64,000 nt of DNA from Roseivirga sp. 4D4 (GCF_001747095.1 NZ_MDGP01000001.1:2897001-2961000); one strand, 5' to 3'; numbered from the stretch's first letter, positions 24,526 to 33,878 are shown. Translations and numbers: made by a program. The notes: a model not told the origin generated them from the sequence alone.

Positions 24526-24531
24526 GGAGAA

Positions 24532-24870
24532 TTAGAGGGCTAGTTCTTCGGTTGGATCCCAGTAGACCTCCTTCAAATTTTGAATTTTATCATTGACTAC
24601 TATTACGCCCTCAGCTTCCAATCGTTCTTGCATCGGGTTGATCGTACCGAAATGATGTTTACCGGTAAGTACACCGGCTCGATTTACCACACGATGGGCC
24701 GGAACATCTTCATGTATGCCAGATGCATTCATGGCCCAACCGACAATTCGGGCGCTACCTTTTGTACCCAAATAATGGGCAATGGCGCCATAACTTGTCA
24801 CGCGACCATAGGGTATAAGCCGTGCCACATCATAAACATTATTAAAGAAATTGGTATGATCCTTTGCCAT
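24532..24870 (-). CDS. Alkyltransferase-like DNA-binding protein (ATL, MGMT family)
   Basis: 112 residues, only the DNA-binding domain of O6-methylguanine-DNA methyltransferases (IPYGRVTSYGAIAHYLG, SARIVGWAMNAS, VPAHRVV). The alkyl-acceptor motif PCHR is PAHR here (57-60), with Ala58 in place of the reactive cysteine, which is the mark of ATL proteins. These bind O6-alkylguanine lesions without removing the alkyl group and pass them to nucleotide excision repair. The N-terminal ribonuclease-like domain of Ada/Ogt is absent. It is probably monocistronic, set off from the transporter upstream by a terminator. Confidence 0.9.
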   Translation of the reverse strand: MAKDHTNFFNNVYDVARLIPYGRVTSYGAIAHYLGTKGSARIVGWAMNASGIHEDVPAHRVVNRAGVLTGKHHFGTINPMQERLEAEGVIVVNDKIQNLKEVYWDPTEELAL

Positions 24871-24886
24871 AATTGAAACTAATAAA

Positions 24887-24913
24887 AAAGTCCCAACCAG
24901 CGGAAGGGACTTT
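24887..24913 (-). terminator. Intrinsic terminator of the NSS transporter gene
   Basis: AAAGTCCC and GGGACTTT pair around an 11-base loop. On the minus strand the stem is followed by CTTTTTTATT, a good U-tract. It lies 24 bases after the transporter stop codon. Confidence 0.75.
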
Positions 24914-24936
24914 CACTTTTTGAAGTCTTAGAATTA

Positions 24937-26325
24937 TTAACCGCCTCCAGCAAAGATGCCGAACACGCCCATCATATTAAGCAATACCAAAAGGATTACT
25001 ACCGGGCAAACGAAACGGATAAAGAAGATAAAGGCGTTAGAAGCAAACGTACCTGCAGTCCATTTAGAGCCTAAATCAATCTCTGAAACAATGTTGTTAA
25101 TTGGCATTTTCCAAGCAACGTAGATACAAGTTATCAGTGCCACAATCACAATAAAGAAGGTACCAAAGAAGTAGTCAAGAATGTCCATAAAACCGGTGTA
25201 AGTGCCACCAAAAATCGAAACTTCCATTTCTGAAAAGAATGCTGATCCTCCTGAAGAAAGTGCTGAAGGAATACCAACTACGAAAAGGGCAATACCGACA
25301 ACCCAGGCAGATTTCTTACGGCTCCATTTCTTTTCATCCATAAAATAGGAAGCTGGTACTTCTAGCATTGAAATTGAAGAGGTCAATGCGGCAACAGTCA
25401 ATAGCAAAAAGAAGAAAGCACCAATAGCGGCACCTCCTGGCATTTGAGCAAATATTTCTGGCAACACCTGAAACACTAAAGTTGGTCCAGCCTCAGGAGA
25501 AAGTCCATATGCAAATACAGCAGGGAAGATCATAAATCCGGCAAGTAGCGCTACTCCCGCATCCATAAAGCCCACCCAAACACCACTACTTACGATGTTG
25601 GCTGTTTTTGGTAAATAAGATCCATAGGTCACCATAATACCCCATCCGATACTCATTGAGAAGAATGCCTGACCCAATGCGGCTAGAATTGTATTTCCGG
25701 TAATCTTGCTAAAGTCAGGGTTCATATAGAAATCAACCCCTTTCATAGCACCTTCCAGTGTCAAACTTCTGATTGCTACTACAGCAATGAGAATGAATAA
25801 GACTGGCATTAAAACTTTGGCGGCTTTTTCGATACCACCAGATATCCCTTTATTAACAATGAAAATCGTGACCAAAGTAAAGGCGGCCATTAGTGGAATT
25901 GTCATCGTTGGGTTGGCGGCAAAATCTGCAAATGACTCAGTAGAGCCAGAGATAGATTTACCAATATAACCGATCGTCCAGCCAGCAATTACACCATAAT
26001 AAGATAGTACAAAGAAACTAACGAGTACGGCAAGGATAGCTCCTAGCCCCATAAAGAAAGGGTTAGCCCCAGTGTCTTTAAAAGCTCCAATGGTACTCTT
26101 TTTGGTAAATCGACCAAAACCCATTTCTGTAAAAAGCAATGGTACACCAATAAGGATTACACAGGCTAAATAAACAAGAACGAAGGCTCCACCACCATTC
26201 TCTCCTGTGATGTAAGGGAAACGCCAAATGTTCCCCAGTCCGACAGCTGAACCGGCAGCAGCCATGATAAATCCAAACTTGGATCCCCACTGCCCACGGT
26301 TGTCGGAAGAAGCATTGATTGCCAT
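24937..26325 (-). CDS. Sodium-dependent neurotransmitter:sodium symporter family transporter (NSS/SNF)
   Basis: 462 residues with about 11-12 membrane helices. The first helix carries the LeuT-type motif GSAVGLGNIWRFPY followed by GENGGGAF, where the unwound Na+/substrate site lies. TM6 and TM8 equivalents include GQAFFSMSIGWGIMVTYGSY and LLLTVAALTSSISMLE. By family it carries amino acids or related amines with Na+; the substrate is not predictable. The C-terminal end is hydrophobic and short. Terminated by the hairpin at 24887-24913; its upstream gap of about 95 bases showed no clear promoter box. Confidence 0.93.
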   Translation of the reverse strand: MAINASSDNRGQWGSKFGFIMAAAGSAVGLGNIWRFPYITGENGGGAFVLVYLACVILIGVPLLFTEMGFGRFTKKSTIGAFKDTGANPFFMGLGAILAVLVSFFVLSYYGVIAGWTIGYIGKSISGSTESFADFAANPTMTIPLMAAFTLVTIFIVNKGISGGIEKAAKVLMPVLFILIAVVAIRSLTLEGAMKGVDFYMNPDFSKITGNTILAALGQAFFSMSIGWGIMVTYGSYLPKTANIVSSGVWVGFMDAGVALLAGFMIFPAVFAYGLSPEAGPTLVFQVLPEIFAQMPGGAAIGAFFFLLLTVAALTSSISMLEVPASYFMDEKKWSRKKSAWVVGIALFVVGIPSALSSGGSAFFSEMEVSIFGGTYTGFMDILDYFFGTFFIVIVALITCIYVAWKMPINNIVSEIDLGSKWTAGTFASNAFIFFIRFVCPVVILLVLLNMMGVFGIFAGGG

Positions 26326-26419
26326 AGAATTAGTATTTAAGGTTTAGTTGAGATTAAAAAATAACAGACCAATATATCCAAAAAGGTGGAGACTTCAACT
26401 TTAAATAGGCTGGATGGCT

Positions 26420-27319
26420 TTAGGACAGCTGGTCAACCAATATTCCAATTCCCTCCTCAAACGTATGTGGAGCATAACCGAGTTCAGCAATTGCTTTGTC
26501 AATTAAGAGCCCAGTTTTTGGGGGCCTTTTTGCAGTTTGTGTAAAGGTTGAGGCATCTGCTCTTTCCATTGTAGAAGTATCAAGGTTAAAGTATGCCGCA
26601 GTTTTCAATGCCATTTCATAAGGGGTCAATAGGTCTTTTCCACTAATATTGAAGATCCCCTCGGCCTTCTTTTCAGCGATCAAATAGCAGCCCATGGCCA
26701 AGTCCTCAGCCAATGTTGGACTTCTTAACTGATCATCTACCACTTTAATCGATTTACCATCTTCCAGACTCTTCTTAACCCATAAAACAATATTCGAACG
26801 GCTCATATCATGGGCAATGCCATAGACCAAGACTGTCCGGGCAATAGCAAATTTTATATCGCTGTTCAGCAAAAGCTCTTCTGCAGCTAGTTTACTCTCT
26901 CCATAATAGCTTATCGGATTTGCTTCCGCTTGTTCATCATAAGGACCATCTTCTCCGTCAAAGATAAAGTCTGTAGAAAGGTGAAGTAGAAAACTTGAGT
27001 TCCGCTCGCATGCCTTGATCAGATATTCAACCGCATCCACATTCTGTTTCCAACAATCCTCCTGCTCGGTTTCACACTGGTCTACATTAGTCATTGCTGC
27101 AGTATGAATGACCACTTCTGGCGCATGTCTGTTCATCACATTATCGACTTGAGCGCGATCGGTGATATCCATCTGATCAAACTGATAATGGCTTTCAGGA
27201 TACGGAAGTCGATTGGCACCACGAGCGGTGGCGATCAATTCGTCTTTACCTTTATCAAGGATTAATTTGACCAATTTCTGCCCCAGCAGGCCATTTGATC
27301 CAGTAATAAGTATTTTCAA
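26420..27319 (-). CDS. RfbD-like SDR sugar-nucleotide reductase
   Basis: 299 residues of the extended short-chain dehydrogenase/RmlD family. The nucleotide-binding motif is ITGSNGLLGQKLV at the N-terminus, the catalytic YxxxK is in YYGESKLAAEELL, and HTAAMTNVDQCE and STDFIFDGEDGPY match dTDP-4-dehydrorhamnose reductases. It would reduce a keto-sugar nucleotide or a related compound. No other rml genes are present, so rhamnose synthesis cannot be claimed. It sits three bases after the cyclophilin gene and is the last member of the long minus-strand run. Confidence 0.8.
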   Translation of the reverse strand: MKILITGSNGLLGQKLVKLILDKGKDELIATARGANRLPYPESHYQFDQMDITDRAQVDNVMNRHAPEVVIHTAAMTNVDQCETEQEDCWKQNVDAVEYLIKACERNSSFLLHLSTDFIFDGEDGPYDEQAEANPISYYGESKLAAEELLLNSDIKFAIARTVLVYGIAHDMSRSNIVLWVKKSLEDGKSIKVVDDQLRSPTLAEDLAMGCYLIAEKKAEGIFNISGKDLLTPYEMALKTAAYFNLDTSTMERADASTFTQTAKRPPKTGLLIDKAIAELGYAPHTFEEGIGILVDQLS

Positions 27320-27322
27320 AGT

Positions 27323-28198
27323 TTATTTATTAGGGTAAGTAATGCCGTACTTATCAGTAATCTCAGATTTATTCATCTTGATCACTTTCACTTCCATCCG
27401 GATATCTTCTAACGGTCTGTCTCTTTGATTGGTCGGTGTACCAGCAATTTTATCAATCACTTCAAGTCCTTCCACTACCTTTCCAAAAACTGTGTACTGA
27501 CCATCTAAATGGGGCGCTCCACCAATAGTGGCATAAATTTCTTTTGCCCAATCGGGATAGCCTGGATCATCTTGTGGACCAAAGCGTTCTTCCATTACGT
27601 CAATTGAATTGAATATCAACTCTCTCTGAGCCCTGTTAAAGTCATAGGTCGAATCCTCTCTAAATTTGTTTACGTGGTAATTGTATTTCTCTGTCAGTTC
27701 AGGAAAACGTTCAGACCTTAGCATGCGCTGGAAAATACCGGATAACTTTAGGTATTGTCTCCTATCTGCACGAGCGGCCAAACCCTCATCATCGAACTTC
27801 TCGCCATGCACAATATAGAACTGTGAACCACTTGACTTCTTCTCAGGATTTGATGCATCGCCAGTTCTCGCTGCGGCTAAAGCTCCCTTCTCATGGATAT
27901 ATTTTTCTGCCATAAACTCAGCTGGAAGCATATAGTCAACTCCCTTTTCTTCCTTACCAGTTGCAAGATTTCCTGTCTGAATCATGAATTGATTGATCAC
28001 TCGGTGAAAAAGAACCGAATCATATTTTCCTGACTTAGCCAATTCCAAAAAATTGGCTTTATGCAGAGGTGTCTCATCGAAGAGAACAGCAGTCATATCA
28101 CCATATGGTGTGGAGATGATAACGATTTCGTCTTGTTCTTGAGCGCAGCTGGATAAAAAGGCTATCAAGGCAAGAACTATTAAGGCTTTGATTTTCAT
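27323..28198 (-). CDS. Cyclophilin-type peptidyl-prolyl isomerase, lipoprotein (copy 1)
   Basis: About 291 residues starting at MKIKALIVLALIAFLSSCAQ, a signal peptide with lipobox LSSC; an upstream in-frame ATG at 28255 would spoil it. Cyclophilin segments are VLFHRVINQFMIQTG, ALAAAR, SSGSQFYIVHG and YTVFGKVVEGLEVIDKI. Between the last two lies a helical insertion of about 100 residues (ARADRRQYLKL onward), typical of Bacteroidota periplasmic cyclophilins. It catalyses prolyl isomerisation of exported proteins. The next gene upstream is a paralogue, separated by a terminator. Confidence 0.88.
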   Translation of the reverse strand: MKIKALIVLALIAFLSSCAQEQDEIVIISTPYGDMTAVLFDETPLHKANFLELAKSGKYDSVLFHRVINQFMIQTGNLATGKEEKGVDYMLPAEFMAEKYIHEKGALAAARTGDASNPEKKSSGSQFYIVHGEKFDDEGLAARADRRQYLKLSGIFQRMLRSERFPELTEKYNYHVNKFREDSTYDFNRAQRELIFNSIDVMEERFGPQDDPGYPDWAKEIYATIGGAPHLDGQYTVFGKVVEGLEVIDKIAGTPTNQRDRPLEDIRMEVKVIKMNKSEITDKYGITYPNK

Positions 28199-28297
28199 AA
28201 GTCTTCTATTGAACCAGGGACAATTTACGCTACACAATTCTATAAACACACCCATTCTTATAATTCCAGCGTTTCCCTTTCAACAGGGCATAAAAAA

Positions 28298-28324
28298 AGG
28301 GAATTCATATCAATGAAATCCCTT
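28298..28324 (-). terminator. Intrinsic terminator after cyclophilin copy 2
   Basis: AAGGGA-A-TTCAT and ATGAA-A-TCCCTT pair with an internal A-A mismatch. The minus-strand transcript continues into a run of seven T. It lies 19 bases after the stop of the gene at 28343. Confidence 0.7.
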
Positions 28325-28342
28325 CTTTCTAGTCTTTTAAGC

Positions 28343-29251
28343 TTACTGCTCCAAAGCTACAGGGTATTTATAACCATACTTCTCTTCGATCTCAGCTCTT
28401 GGCATTACTTCCACAGAAATGAACATTCTCACATCTTCCAATGGACGATCGCCAGGTGCTGTTTGAACGCTTGCTATGTTGTCTACAATATCCAATCCAG
28501 AAATAACCTTCCCGAAGACAGTATACTGATCATCTAAAAATGGTGTGCCTCCAATTGTCGAGTATGCCTCAATACGGGCTTCTGACATGGTAAAAGTTCT
28601 TCCGGTTAATTCAGTCAACCTATCAAGTGTTGATTCTACCTTAGTCTGTATCGCAGCATTATCTCCAGGGTTTTCCGTCAAAACGGCCTGATATTCTTTT
28701 GCGAGATCACTTTCCGGGTAAGTCTGCATGCACTCTCTGAAAGCAGAAATAATCTTTCTCTGATCGGTTCCCTCAAGCTGTTCTCTTGGTGTAACAGTAC
28801 CTTGAACTATATAGAATTGACTACCACTTGATTCCCTTTCAGGATTCACCTGATCACCTTGCCTTGCAGCAGATAAGGCGCCTTTTTCATGAAAAAGTGT
28901 CGGGACAAACTCTGCAGGAATTTTATATCCTGGTCCACCTGAACCCAATGGCTGGCCTTGTGGCGCATTTTTTGACTCCGGGTCTCCACCCTGAATCATA
29001 AATGAGTTGATCACTCTGTGAAAGATCAGACTGTCGTAAAAACCATCATTTACAAGCTTTAGGAAGTTCTCTTTGTGCTTAGGAGTTTCATCATAAAGTA
29101 TGGCTTTCATCTCACCCATGCTGGTTTTAATGGTAACCAAGTAATCGTCACCTTCGGCAGCAGGCGTCTCTGAAGACTTTGTCTCCCCACAGCTCGCGAT
29201 GATTAGTGTTAAGCATACAGCGCTTAATATTTGAAATATTCTATTCCTCAT
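28343..29251 (-). CDS. Cyclophilin-type peptidyl-prolyl isomerase, lipoprotein (copy 2)
   Basis: 302 residues with signal peptide and lipobox IASC (Cys21). The cyclophilin motifs are SLIFHRVINSFMIQGGDPES, GALSAAR, SSGSQFYIVQG and YTVFGKVISGLDIVDNI, again with a helical insertion of about 85 residues before the last motif. It is homologous to copy 1 throughout, so the pair is a tandem duplication. It acts in the periplasm. Its start overlaps the end of hemC by 11 bases, so it is probably expressed from the hemC/rimK operon. Confidence 0.9.
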   Translation of the reverse strand: MRNRIFQILSAVCLTLIIASCGETKSSETPAAEGDDYLVTIKTSMGEMKAILYDETPKHKENFLKLVNDGFYDSLIFHRVINSFMIQGGDPESKNAPQGQPLGSGGPGYKIPAEFVPTLFHEKGALSAARQGDQVNPERESSGSQFYIVQGTVTPREQLEGTDQRKIISAFRECMQTYPESDLAKEYQAVLTENPGDNAAIQTKVESTLDRLTELTGRTFTMSEARIEAYSTIGGTPFLDDQYTVFGKVISGLDIVDNIASVQTAPGDRPLEDVRMFISVEVMPRAEIEEKYGYKYPVALEQ

Positions 29252-30173
29252 GTATCTGATTTTTTATGTCTCTCAAAATTCTTTCTCCGCCCGAAGATAA
29301 TACTTCTCTGGCGAGTTGTTCACCTAATTCAAAGGGTTGATTTGATTGCCCTTTGAGTTTATAACAAATTCTTTCTTCTCCATCCAAGCTAATGATGCCT
29401 CCTTCGATCTCAAGATCAGCTCCATCAAGTGTAGCCCGCGCGAAGACTGGAATACTACATCCACCATCAACAGTCTTCAAAAAGGCTCTTTCAGCTTTAA
29501 GACAGGTTTCAGTATCTACATGATTCAAAACCTCTCTAATCGCACTCGATTTCTCAGCATCAATGCTTTCATGCACTTCAATCGCCACACTTCCTTGACC
29601 CACGGCAGGGATAAACTCATCGAATGATAATTCCTTCCTTATCATATCTTCATAACCCATTCGATGAACTCCGGCATAAGCCAAAAGAAGCGCATCACAA
29701 GCACCTTCTTTCATTTTTCGAATTCTGGTTTGAAGGTTCCCTCTGACAGCCACTGTCTTAATATTGGGATAAAAACGCTTTAGTGTTGCCACCCTGCGTG
29801 TGGAAGATGTGCCTAGTAGGAAGTCAGAATCGTTAGTCATTTCTAAGCCCTCTTGATGACTAATAATGACGTCACTGGCTTTTTCACGATCCATAAAGGC
29901 GATCAACTCAAAACCCTCGGGCAAAGTAGATTGCATATCCTTGGCACTATGCACAGCAATGTCAATTCCACCATTGGCTAGCTGCTCCTCAATTTCCTCC
30001 GTGAAGACTCCTTTGCTACCTATTTTGGCAATAGAAACATCCAGTATTTTATCACCTTTCGTCTCGATTGTGATGATTTCAGTCTTATGACCCGCGGCTT
30101 GAAGCTTATCCTGGACATTATAAGCTTGCCATAGTGCCAGTTTACTTCCTCGTGTGCCGATTCGTACTGTCAT
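29241..30173 (-). CDS. hemC: Hydroxymethylbilane synthase (porphobilinogen deaminase)
   Basis: 310 residues, the normal length. Motifs are [26 protein letters not shown] (Asp79, the catalytic-type aspartate), [16 protein letters not shown], and the cofactor attachment site VDGGCSIPV with Cys239, which carries the dipyrromethane. It polymerises four porphobilinogens in heme synthesis in the cytoplasm. It overlaps rimK by 4 bases upstream and the cyclophilin by 11 bases downstream. No other hem genes are in the window. Confidence 0.97.
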   Translation of the reverse strand: MTVRIGTRGSKLALWQAYNVQDKLQAAGHKTEIITIETKGDKILDVSIAKIGSKGVFTEEIEEQLANGGIDIAVHSAKDMQSTLPEGFELIAFMDREKASDVIISHQEGLEMTNDSDFLLGTSSTRRVATLKRFYPNIKTVAVRGNLQTRIRKMKEGACDALLLAYAGVHRMGYEDMIRKELSFDEFIPAVGQGSVAIEVHESIDAEKSSAIREVLNHVDTETCLKAERAFLKTVDGGCSIPVFARATLDGADLEIEGGIISLDGEERICYKLKGQSNQPFELGEQLAREVLSSGGERILRDIKNQIHEE

Positions 30174-31081
30174 GAGGTTCTCAATTTTGATTTAACGCCA
30201 CGTTTCTTGGGTTGATTTGCCTCGATGTATTTGACAATCTCTCCAGCAATATCTACCTCAGTTGCCTTTTCAATGCCTTCAAGCCCAGGCGAGGAGTTCA
30301 CTTCTAGTATTAGCGGGCCTCGACTGGATTGAAGCATATCGACTCCAGCAACTGACAGTCCCAGTGCACGAGCCGCTTTAATGGCCGCAGACTTCTCTTT
30401 TCGACTCAATTTCACGATCTCCGCTGAACCACCTCGGTGCAGGTTGCTTCTAAATTCACCTTCGACTCCAGTGCGCTTCATGGCACCTACTACTTTTCCA
30501 TCCACTATGAATATGCGGAGGTCAGAAGCCTTAGCTTCTTTTATGAATTCTTGTACTATTATCCGTGCCTTCAATCCATGAAATGCTTCGATTACTGATT
30601 GTGCAGCTTTGCGAGTTTCTGCCAACACTACGCCCAATCCCTGAGTGCCCTCCAATAATTTAATGATCACCGGTGCACCACCGACATGGTCAATGAGGCT
30701 CTTTTCTTCTTTCGAATAGTTGGTAAATGCGGTCTTGGGCATAGGTAGTCCAGCACCAGAAAGAATCTGTAAACTTCTCAATTTATCTCTTGATCTTACT
30801 ATTGCCTGAGAATAAGAGGCACTGAATACGCCCATCATTTCAAATTGCCTTACCACTGCCGTGCCATAAAAGGTCACTGAAGCGCCAATTCGAGGAATAA
30901 TAGCATCAATATCCTCGAGCTTTTCCCCTTGGTAGTAAACAGCAGGACCACTCGACTCAATCACCAAATCGCATTTCAAGTGATCGATCACCATAGATTC
31001 ATGCCCCCTTGCTTCAATAGCTTCAACAAGCCTTCTGGTGGAATACAGTTCTGGATTTCTCGACAATACAGCTACTTTCAT
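30170..31081 (-). CDS. rimK: RimK-type ATP-grasp ligase
   Basis: 303 residues. Start [21 protein letters not shown] and the ATP-grasp signatures [33 protein letters not shown], and [14 protein letters not shown] (Mg2+-binding Glu and Asn) match RimK, which adds glutamates to ribosomal protein S6. The last 20 residues are a basic extension ([11 protein letters not shown]). The stop/start overlap with the retropepsin-like gene upstream is 4 bases, so the two are a coupled ligase/protease pair. Related ATP-grasp ligases make other peptides, so the S6 target is by family. Confidence 0.9.
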   Translation of the reverse strand: MKVAVLSRNPELYSTRRLVEAIEARGHESMVIDHLKCDLVIESSGPAVYYQGEKLEDIDAIIPRIGASVTFYGTAVVRQFEMMGVFSASYSQAIVRSRDKLRSLQILSGAGLPMPKTAFTNYSKEEKSLIDHVGGAPVIIKLLEGTQGLGVVLAETRKAAQSVIEAFHGLKARIIVQEFIKEAKASDLRIFIVDGKVVGAMKRTGVEGEFRSNLHRGGSAEIVKLSRKEKSAAIKAARALGLSVAGVDMLQSSRGPLILEVNSSPGLEGIEKATEVDIAGEIVKYIEANQPKKRGVKSKLRTS

Positions 31082-31524
31082 TTCTTCCCTTTTAACTTAT
31101 ATGAGAGGTTCTTCTCACTAACGTCTACAATAAACCTATCTGTCAAAAATTTTCGTCCCAAAAGTATTGGGAACTTCATCTTACTTCGGTCTGCCAAAGA
31201 CAATTCCAACTTCTTCTTCTTTCCAAAAAGAATAATGTAGGTATTTATAATATATCGACTTTCGGTAATGCCATTTGAACTGCGAATTTTCTTCTGATCA
31301 AATGTCGTGGTTGTAAACTTTCTCGCCTTTTTCTCGTGAATTCTGCTTCCTGAGATGAAAAAAGTCAGCGTTTTGACTCCATCAATGACCTTCACACTTA
31401 CTCTTGAGCAATTAATGGATGAGGTGTAGGCACCCGTATCTACCTTAGCCTCTACATTGACTAAATTCAATTCGGGCAAATCAACAATATCTTGTCTGCC
31501 GATTATAGTTAAGTGCTCTCCCAT
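31078..31524 (-). CDS. Retropepsin-like ATP-dependent zinc protease family protein (RimB-type)
   Basis: 148 residues of the family annotated as RimB or 'putative ATP-dependent zinc protease'. The single-lobe aspartic-protease motif is [13 protein letters not shown] with Asp29, and [19 protein letters not shown] matches the second conserved hydrophobic-Gly segment. In some bacteria RimB trims poly-glutamate tails added by RimK; that partnership is suggested here by the 4-base overlap. It is probably cytoplasmic. The hairpin dimer would form one active site from two Asp29 residues. Confidence 0.85.
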   Translation of the reverse strand: MGEHLTIIGRQDIVDLPELNLVNVEAKVDTGAYTSSINCSRVSVKVIDGVKTLTFFISGSRIHEKKARKFTTTTFDQKKIRSSNGITESRYIINTYIILFGKKKKLELSLADRSKMKFPILLGRKFLTDRFIVDVSEKNLSYKLKGKK

Positions 31525-31533
31525 TCATTCGCC

Positions 31534-32655
31534 TTAGGCTCGCGCAATTTGGGCAATCGTTAGAGATAAATCAAGGAAGAGAATTTTAGGGTTAGCATTC
31601 CTTTCTATATGGTATTGCGCTTCATCTAATTTGGGGGAAACCTCCATAATCTTTTCTGGGGTGAATACTTTACCAAATTTCTGGATGAAGTCCTCTTCCT
31701 CGGCAGGTATTCTACAAATTTCAGTAGCCTGAGCAGTGTAAATCAATGATTCACGCATTAGACTAGAACCTACTCCTAATAACTCTTTCTGAAAGTCCTT
31801 CCCCTTTTTCTGAAACTCATCTGCCATGGAGATCAATTCTGTGAAGTTATAAGTGAAGCATTGTCTGAACCAGTTTTTGAAATAGTTCTGGGTCTCGTTG
31901 TCCTCACCATCCATCATTTGTAAAGCTGTACGCATGCTACCCTCGGCCATATAGGCGATTTGCGAAGCACGTTCATCAGACACACCATCTGAGGAAATGG
32001 CATTCTTGATTTCTTCGTCTGAAAAAGCCGGTATCCTAAACTGTTGTGTCCTTGAGAGGATTGTAGTCAATAGTTTGTTAGCGTCATTAGATACCATTAT
32101 AAAAACCGTTTTCTCCGGTGGTTCTTCCAAAATCTTCAGTATGCCATTGGCCGCATTGGTATTCATCAGCTCAGGCAACCAAATGATCATTACCTTAAAT
32201 TGTCCTTCAAAAGCTTTCAGTGATAAGGCCTTGACTATGTTTCGGCTTTCTTGCCGAGGAATCATAAGAAGCTTATTCTCCCATCCAAAGTGACTACTCC
32301 AATCGGAGACGTTACCGTAAACTGAATCTTGGAGGAACACCCTCCATTCATTTAGGAATTTCTCGCTGGTAGCATCCTCCCTTTTCAGTTTGGTGGTAGC
32401 TGCAGACGGAAAGATAAAGTTCACATCTGGGTGAATGAACTTAGCGTTCTTTTGACAAGAAGAGCATTCTCCACAAGAGTCGGTAGAAGATGGGTTCTCA
32501 CAATTCAAATAAGTAGCAAAGGCTAATGCCATGGCCAGGTTAGCACTTCCTTCAGTGCCTGCAAACAGCTGCGCATGGGCAACATGACTCGAAGCAACCG
32601 CTTCGACCAACTTTTGCTTAGTCGAATCTAAGCCTGGAATGTCTTGAAATCTCAT
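31534..32655 (-). CDS. holB: DNA polymerase III delta' subunit
   Basis: 373 residues from MRFQDIPGLDSTKQ; an earlier in-frame ATG at 32670 lies deeper in the overlapping GlmU-like gene. The clamp-loader AAA fold is visible: AHAQLFAGTEGSANLAMALA, a zinc-type cysteine cluster (C-x8-C-x2-C-x2-C near 50-70), MIIWLPELMNTNAANGILKILEEPPEKT and the SRC-like LSRTQQFRIP. The Walker A lysine is absent (GTEGSANL), consistent with the non-ATPase role of delta'. It overlaps the GlmU-like gene by 4 bases and is followed after 9 bases by the retropepsin gene. Confidence 0.88.
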   Translation of the reverse strand: MRFQDIPGLDSTKQKLVEAVASSHVAHAQLFAGTEGSANLAMALAFATYLNCENPSSTDSCGECSSCQKNAKFIHPDVNFIFPSAATTKLKREDATSEKFLNEWRVFLQDSVYGNVSDWSSHFGWENKLLMIPRQESRNIVKALSLKAFEGQFKVMIIWLPELMNTNAANGILKILEEPPEKTVFIMVSNDANKLLTTILSRTQQFRIPAFSDEEIKNAISSDGVSDERASQIAYMAEGSMRTALQMMDGEDNETQNYFKNWFRQCFTYNFTELISMADEFQKKGKDFQKELLGVGSSLMRESLIYTAQATEICRIPAEEEDFIQKFGKVFTPEKIMEVSPKLDEAQYHIERNANPKILFLDLSLTIAQIARA

Positions 32656-33809
32656 GCTTTCTTCTCCCAAATTCTATAGACGGCCGTATTCTCGAAAATG
32701 GTTGACAAGATGTCCTTATCAATATCATCCAGCTCAATACTCCTGCGCTTCATTACGGCTTCCGCAACTTCGTAAAACTTCCGCAACTGGAAAGTGGTCA
32801 ATCCACTAGCTCCGCCCCAGGCAAAGGACGGCACAAAGTTTCTTGGATACCCCGAACCAAATACATTGGCTCCTACACCGACCACCGTACCCGTATTAAA
32901 CATGGTATTGATACCGCATTTGGCATGGTCACCCATCATCAAACCACAGAATTGTAGTCCCGTATTGGCAAACCTACCTGACTCGTAGTTCCACAGCTTA
33001 ACCTCAGCGTAGTTATTCTTTAGATTGGAAGTATTTGTATCAGCTCCAAGATTACACCATTCACCGATCACCGAATTACCCAAAAACCCGTCATGACCCT
33101 TGTTAGAATATCCGAAAATAACCGAGTTACTGATTTCTCCTCCTACTTTTGAGTAAGGACCGATCGTTGTGTCGCCCTTGATCTTTGCGCCCATATTCAC
33201 ATGTGAGCTCTCGCACAGCGCAAAGGCACCCTTGATAATCGTGCCTTCATGCACCTGCGCATTTTTTCCTATGTAGATAGGACCATCCTCAGCATTGAGA
33301 ATAGCCGCTTTGATAGTGGCCCCTTCTTCAATAAAGATATTCTCAGCACCATAGGTAATGGTATTCGGGTCTGTGATATCTGCAGATGCTCTGCCCTCGG
33401 TAATCAGCGCAAAATCGGCTAGAATTTGTTCTTTATTGTATTGAAAAATTTCCCAAGGATTGGCAACTAGCCTTATTGAATCGGTGTATTCAATGACCTC
33501 GGTTCCGTCACCGAATGTGGCCAACGTTACGCCTTCCGAAACTAGTTTCTGACCCTCTGATAAGGATCGGATCCCATTGACCAAATCCTTATTTGGACAT
33601 AAACTACCATTCACGCTCAAGGATGTTCCAATTCTTTTGAATTTGTCGGAAAGATAGGCTTCAGTGGAGAATCCAACATTGAATCCAAAGTGCTCCCACT
33701 TTTCCGAGATTTTTAAAATCCCGATTCTAATATCCGCGACAGGTCTGGTAAAAATGAAGGGCAGAAGGCTCCTTCTGATTTCAGCAGGATCGTAGAGGTT
33801 GATGTCCAT
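32652..33809 (-). CDS. GlmU-family protein with left-handed beta-helix
   Basis: About 385 residues from MDINLYDPAEIRR. The N-terminal part (LLPFIFTRPVADIRIGILKI) is the shortened nucleotidyltransferase-like domain seen in Bacteroidota 'GlmU family' proteins, without an obvious GxGxRxxP-type nucleotide motif. From about residue 145 hexapeptide repeats form a left-handed beta-helix (IFIEEGATIKAAIL, GPIYIGKNAQVHEG, SHVNMGAKIKGDTTIGPYSKVGG). Probably sugar-nucleotide or acyl-transfer related; activity unproven. The terminator of rpmE2 ends only a few bases upstream of its ATG. Confidence 0.82.
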   Translation of the reverse strand: MDINLYDPAEIRRSLLPFIFTRPVADIRIGILKISEKWEHFGFNVGFSTEAYLSDKFKRIGTSLSVNGSLCPNKDLVNGIRSLSEGQKLVSEGVTLATFGDGTEVIEYTDSIRLVANPWEIFQYNKEQILADFALITEGRASADITDPNTITYGAENIFIEEGATIKAAILNAEDGPIYIGKNAQVHEGTIIKGAFALCESSHVNMGAKIKGDTTIGPYSKVGGEISNSVIFGYSNKGHDGFLGNSVIGEWCNLGADTNTSNLKNNYAEVKLWNYESGRFANTGLQFCGLMMGDHAKCGINTMFNTGTVVGVGANVFGSGYPRNFVPSFAWGGASGLTTFQLRKFYEVAEAVMKRRSIELDDIDKDILSTIFENTAVYRIWEKKA

Positions 33810-33823
33810 GCACAAAAATAAAA

Positions 33824-33852
33824 AAGTCTCCAGCTTAATCGCATGGAGACTT
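33824..33852 (-). terminator. Intrinsic terminator of rpmE2
   Basis: AAGTCTCCA (33824-33832) and TGGAGACTT (33844-33852) pair around an 11-base loop. On the minus strand an A/T-rich U-tract follows. It lies 27 bases after the rpmE2 stop and ends about 15 bases before the GlmU-like ATG. Confidence 0.75.
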
Positions 33853-33878
33853 CCTTAAATGACTTATATCTGTTAAGC

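Noticed and set aside
33813-33820. TATTTTTG on the minus strand, a perfect -7 consensus by sequence
   Set aside because: It lies in the U-tract of the rpmE2 terminator and would start transcription inside the GlmU-like coding region, so it is probably chance in an A/T run.
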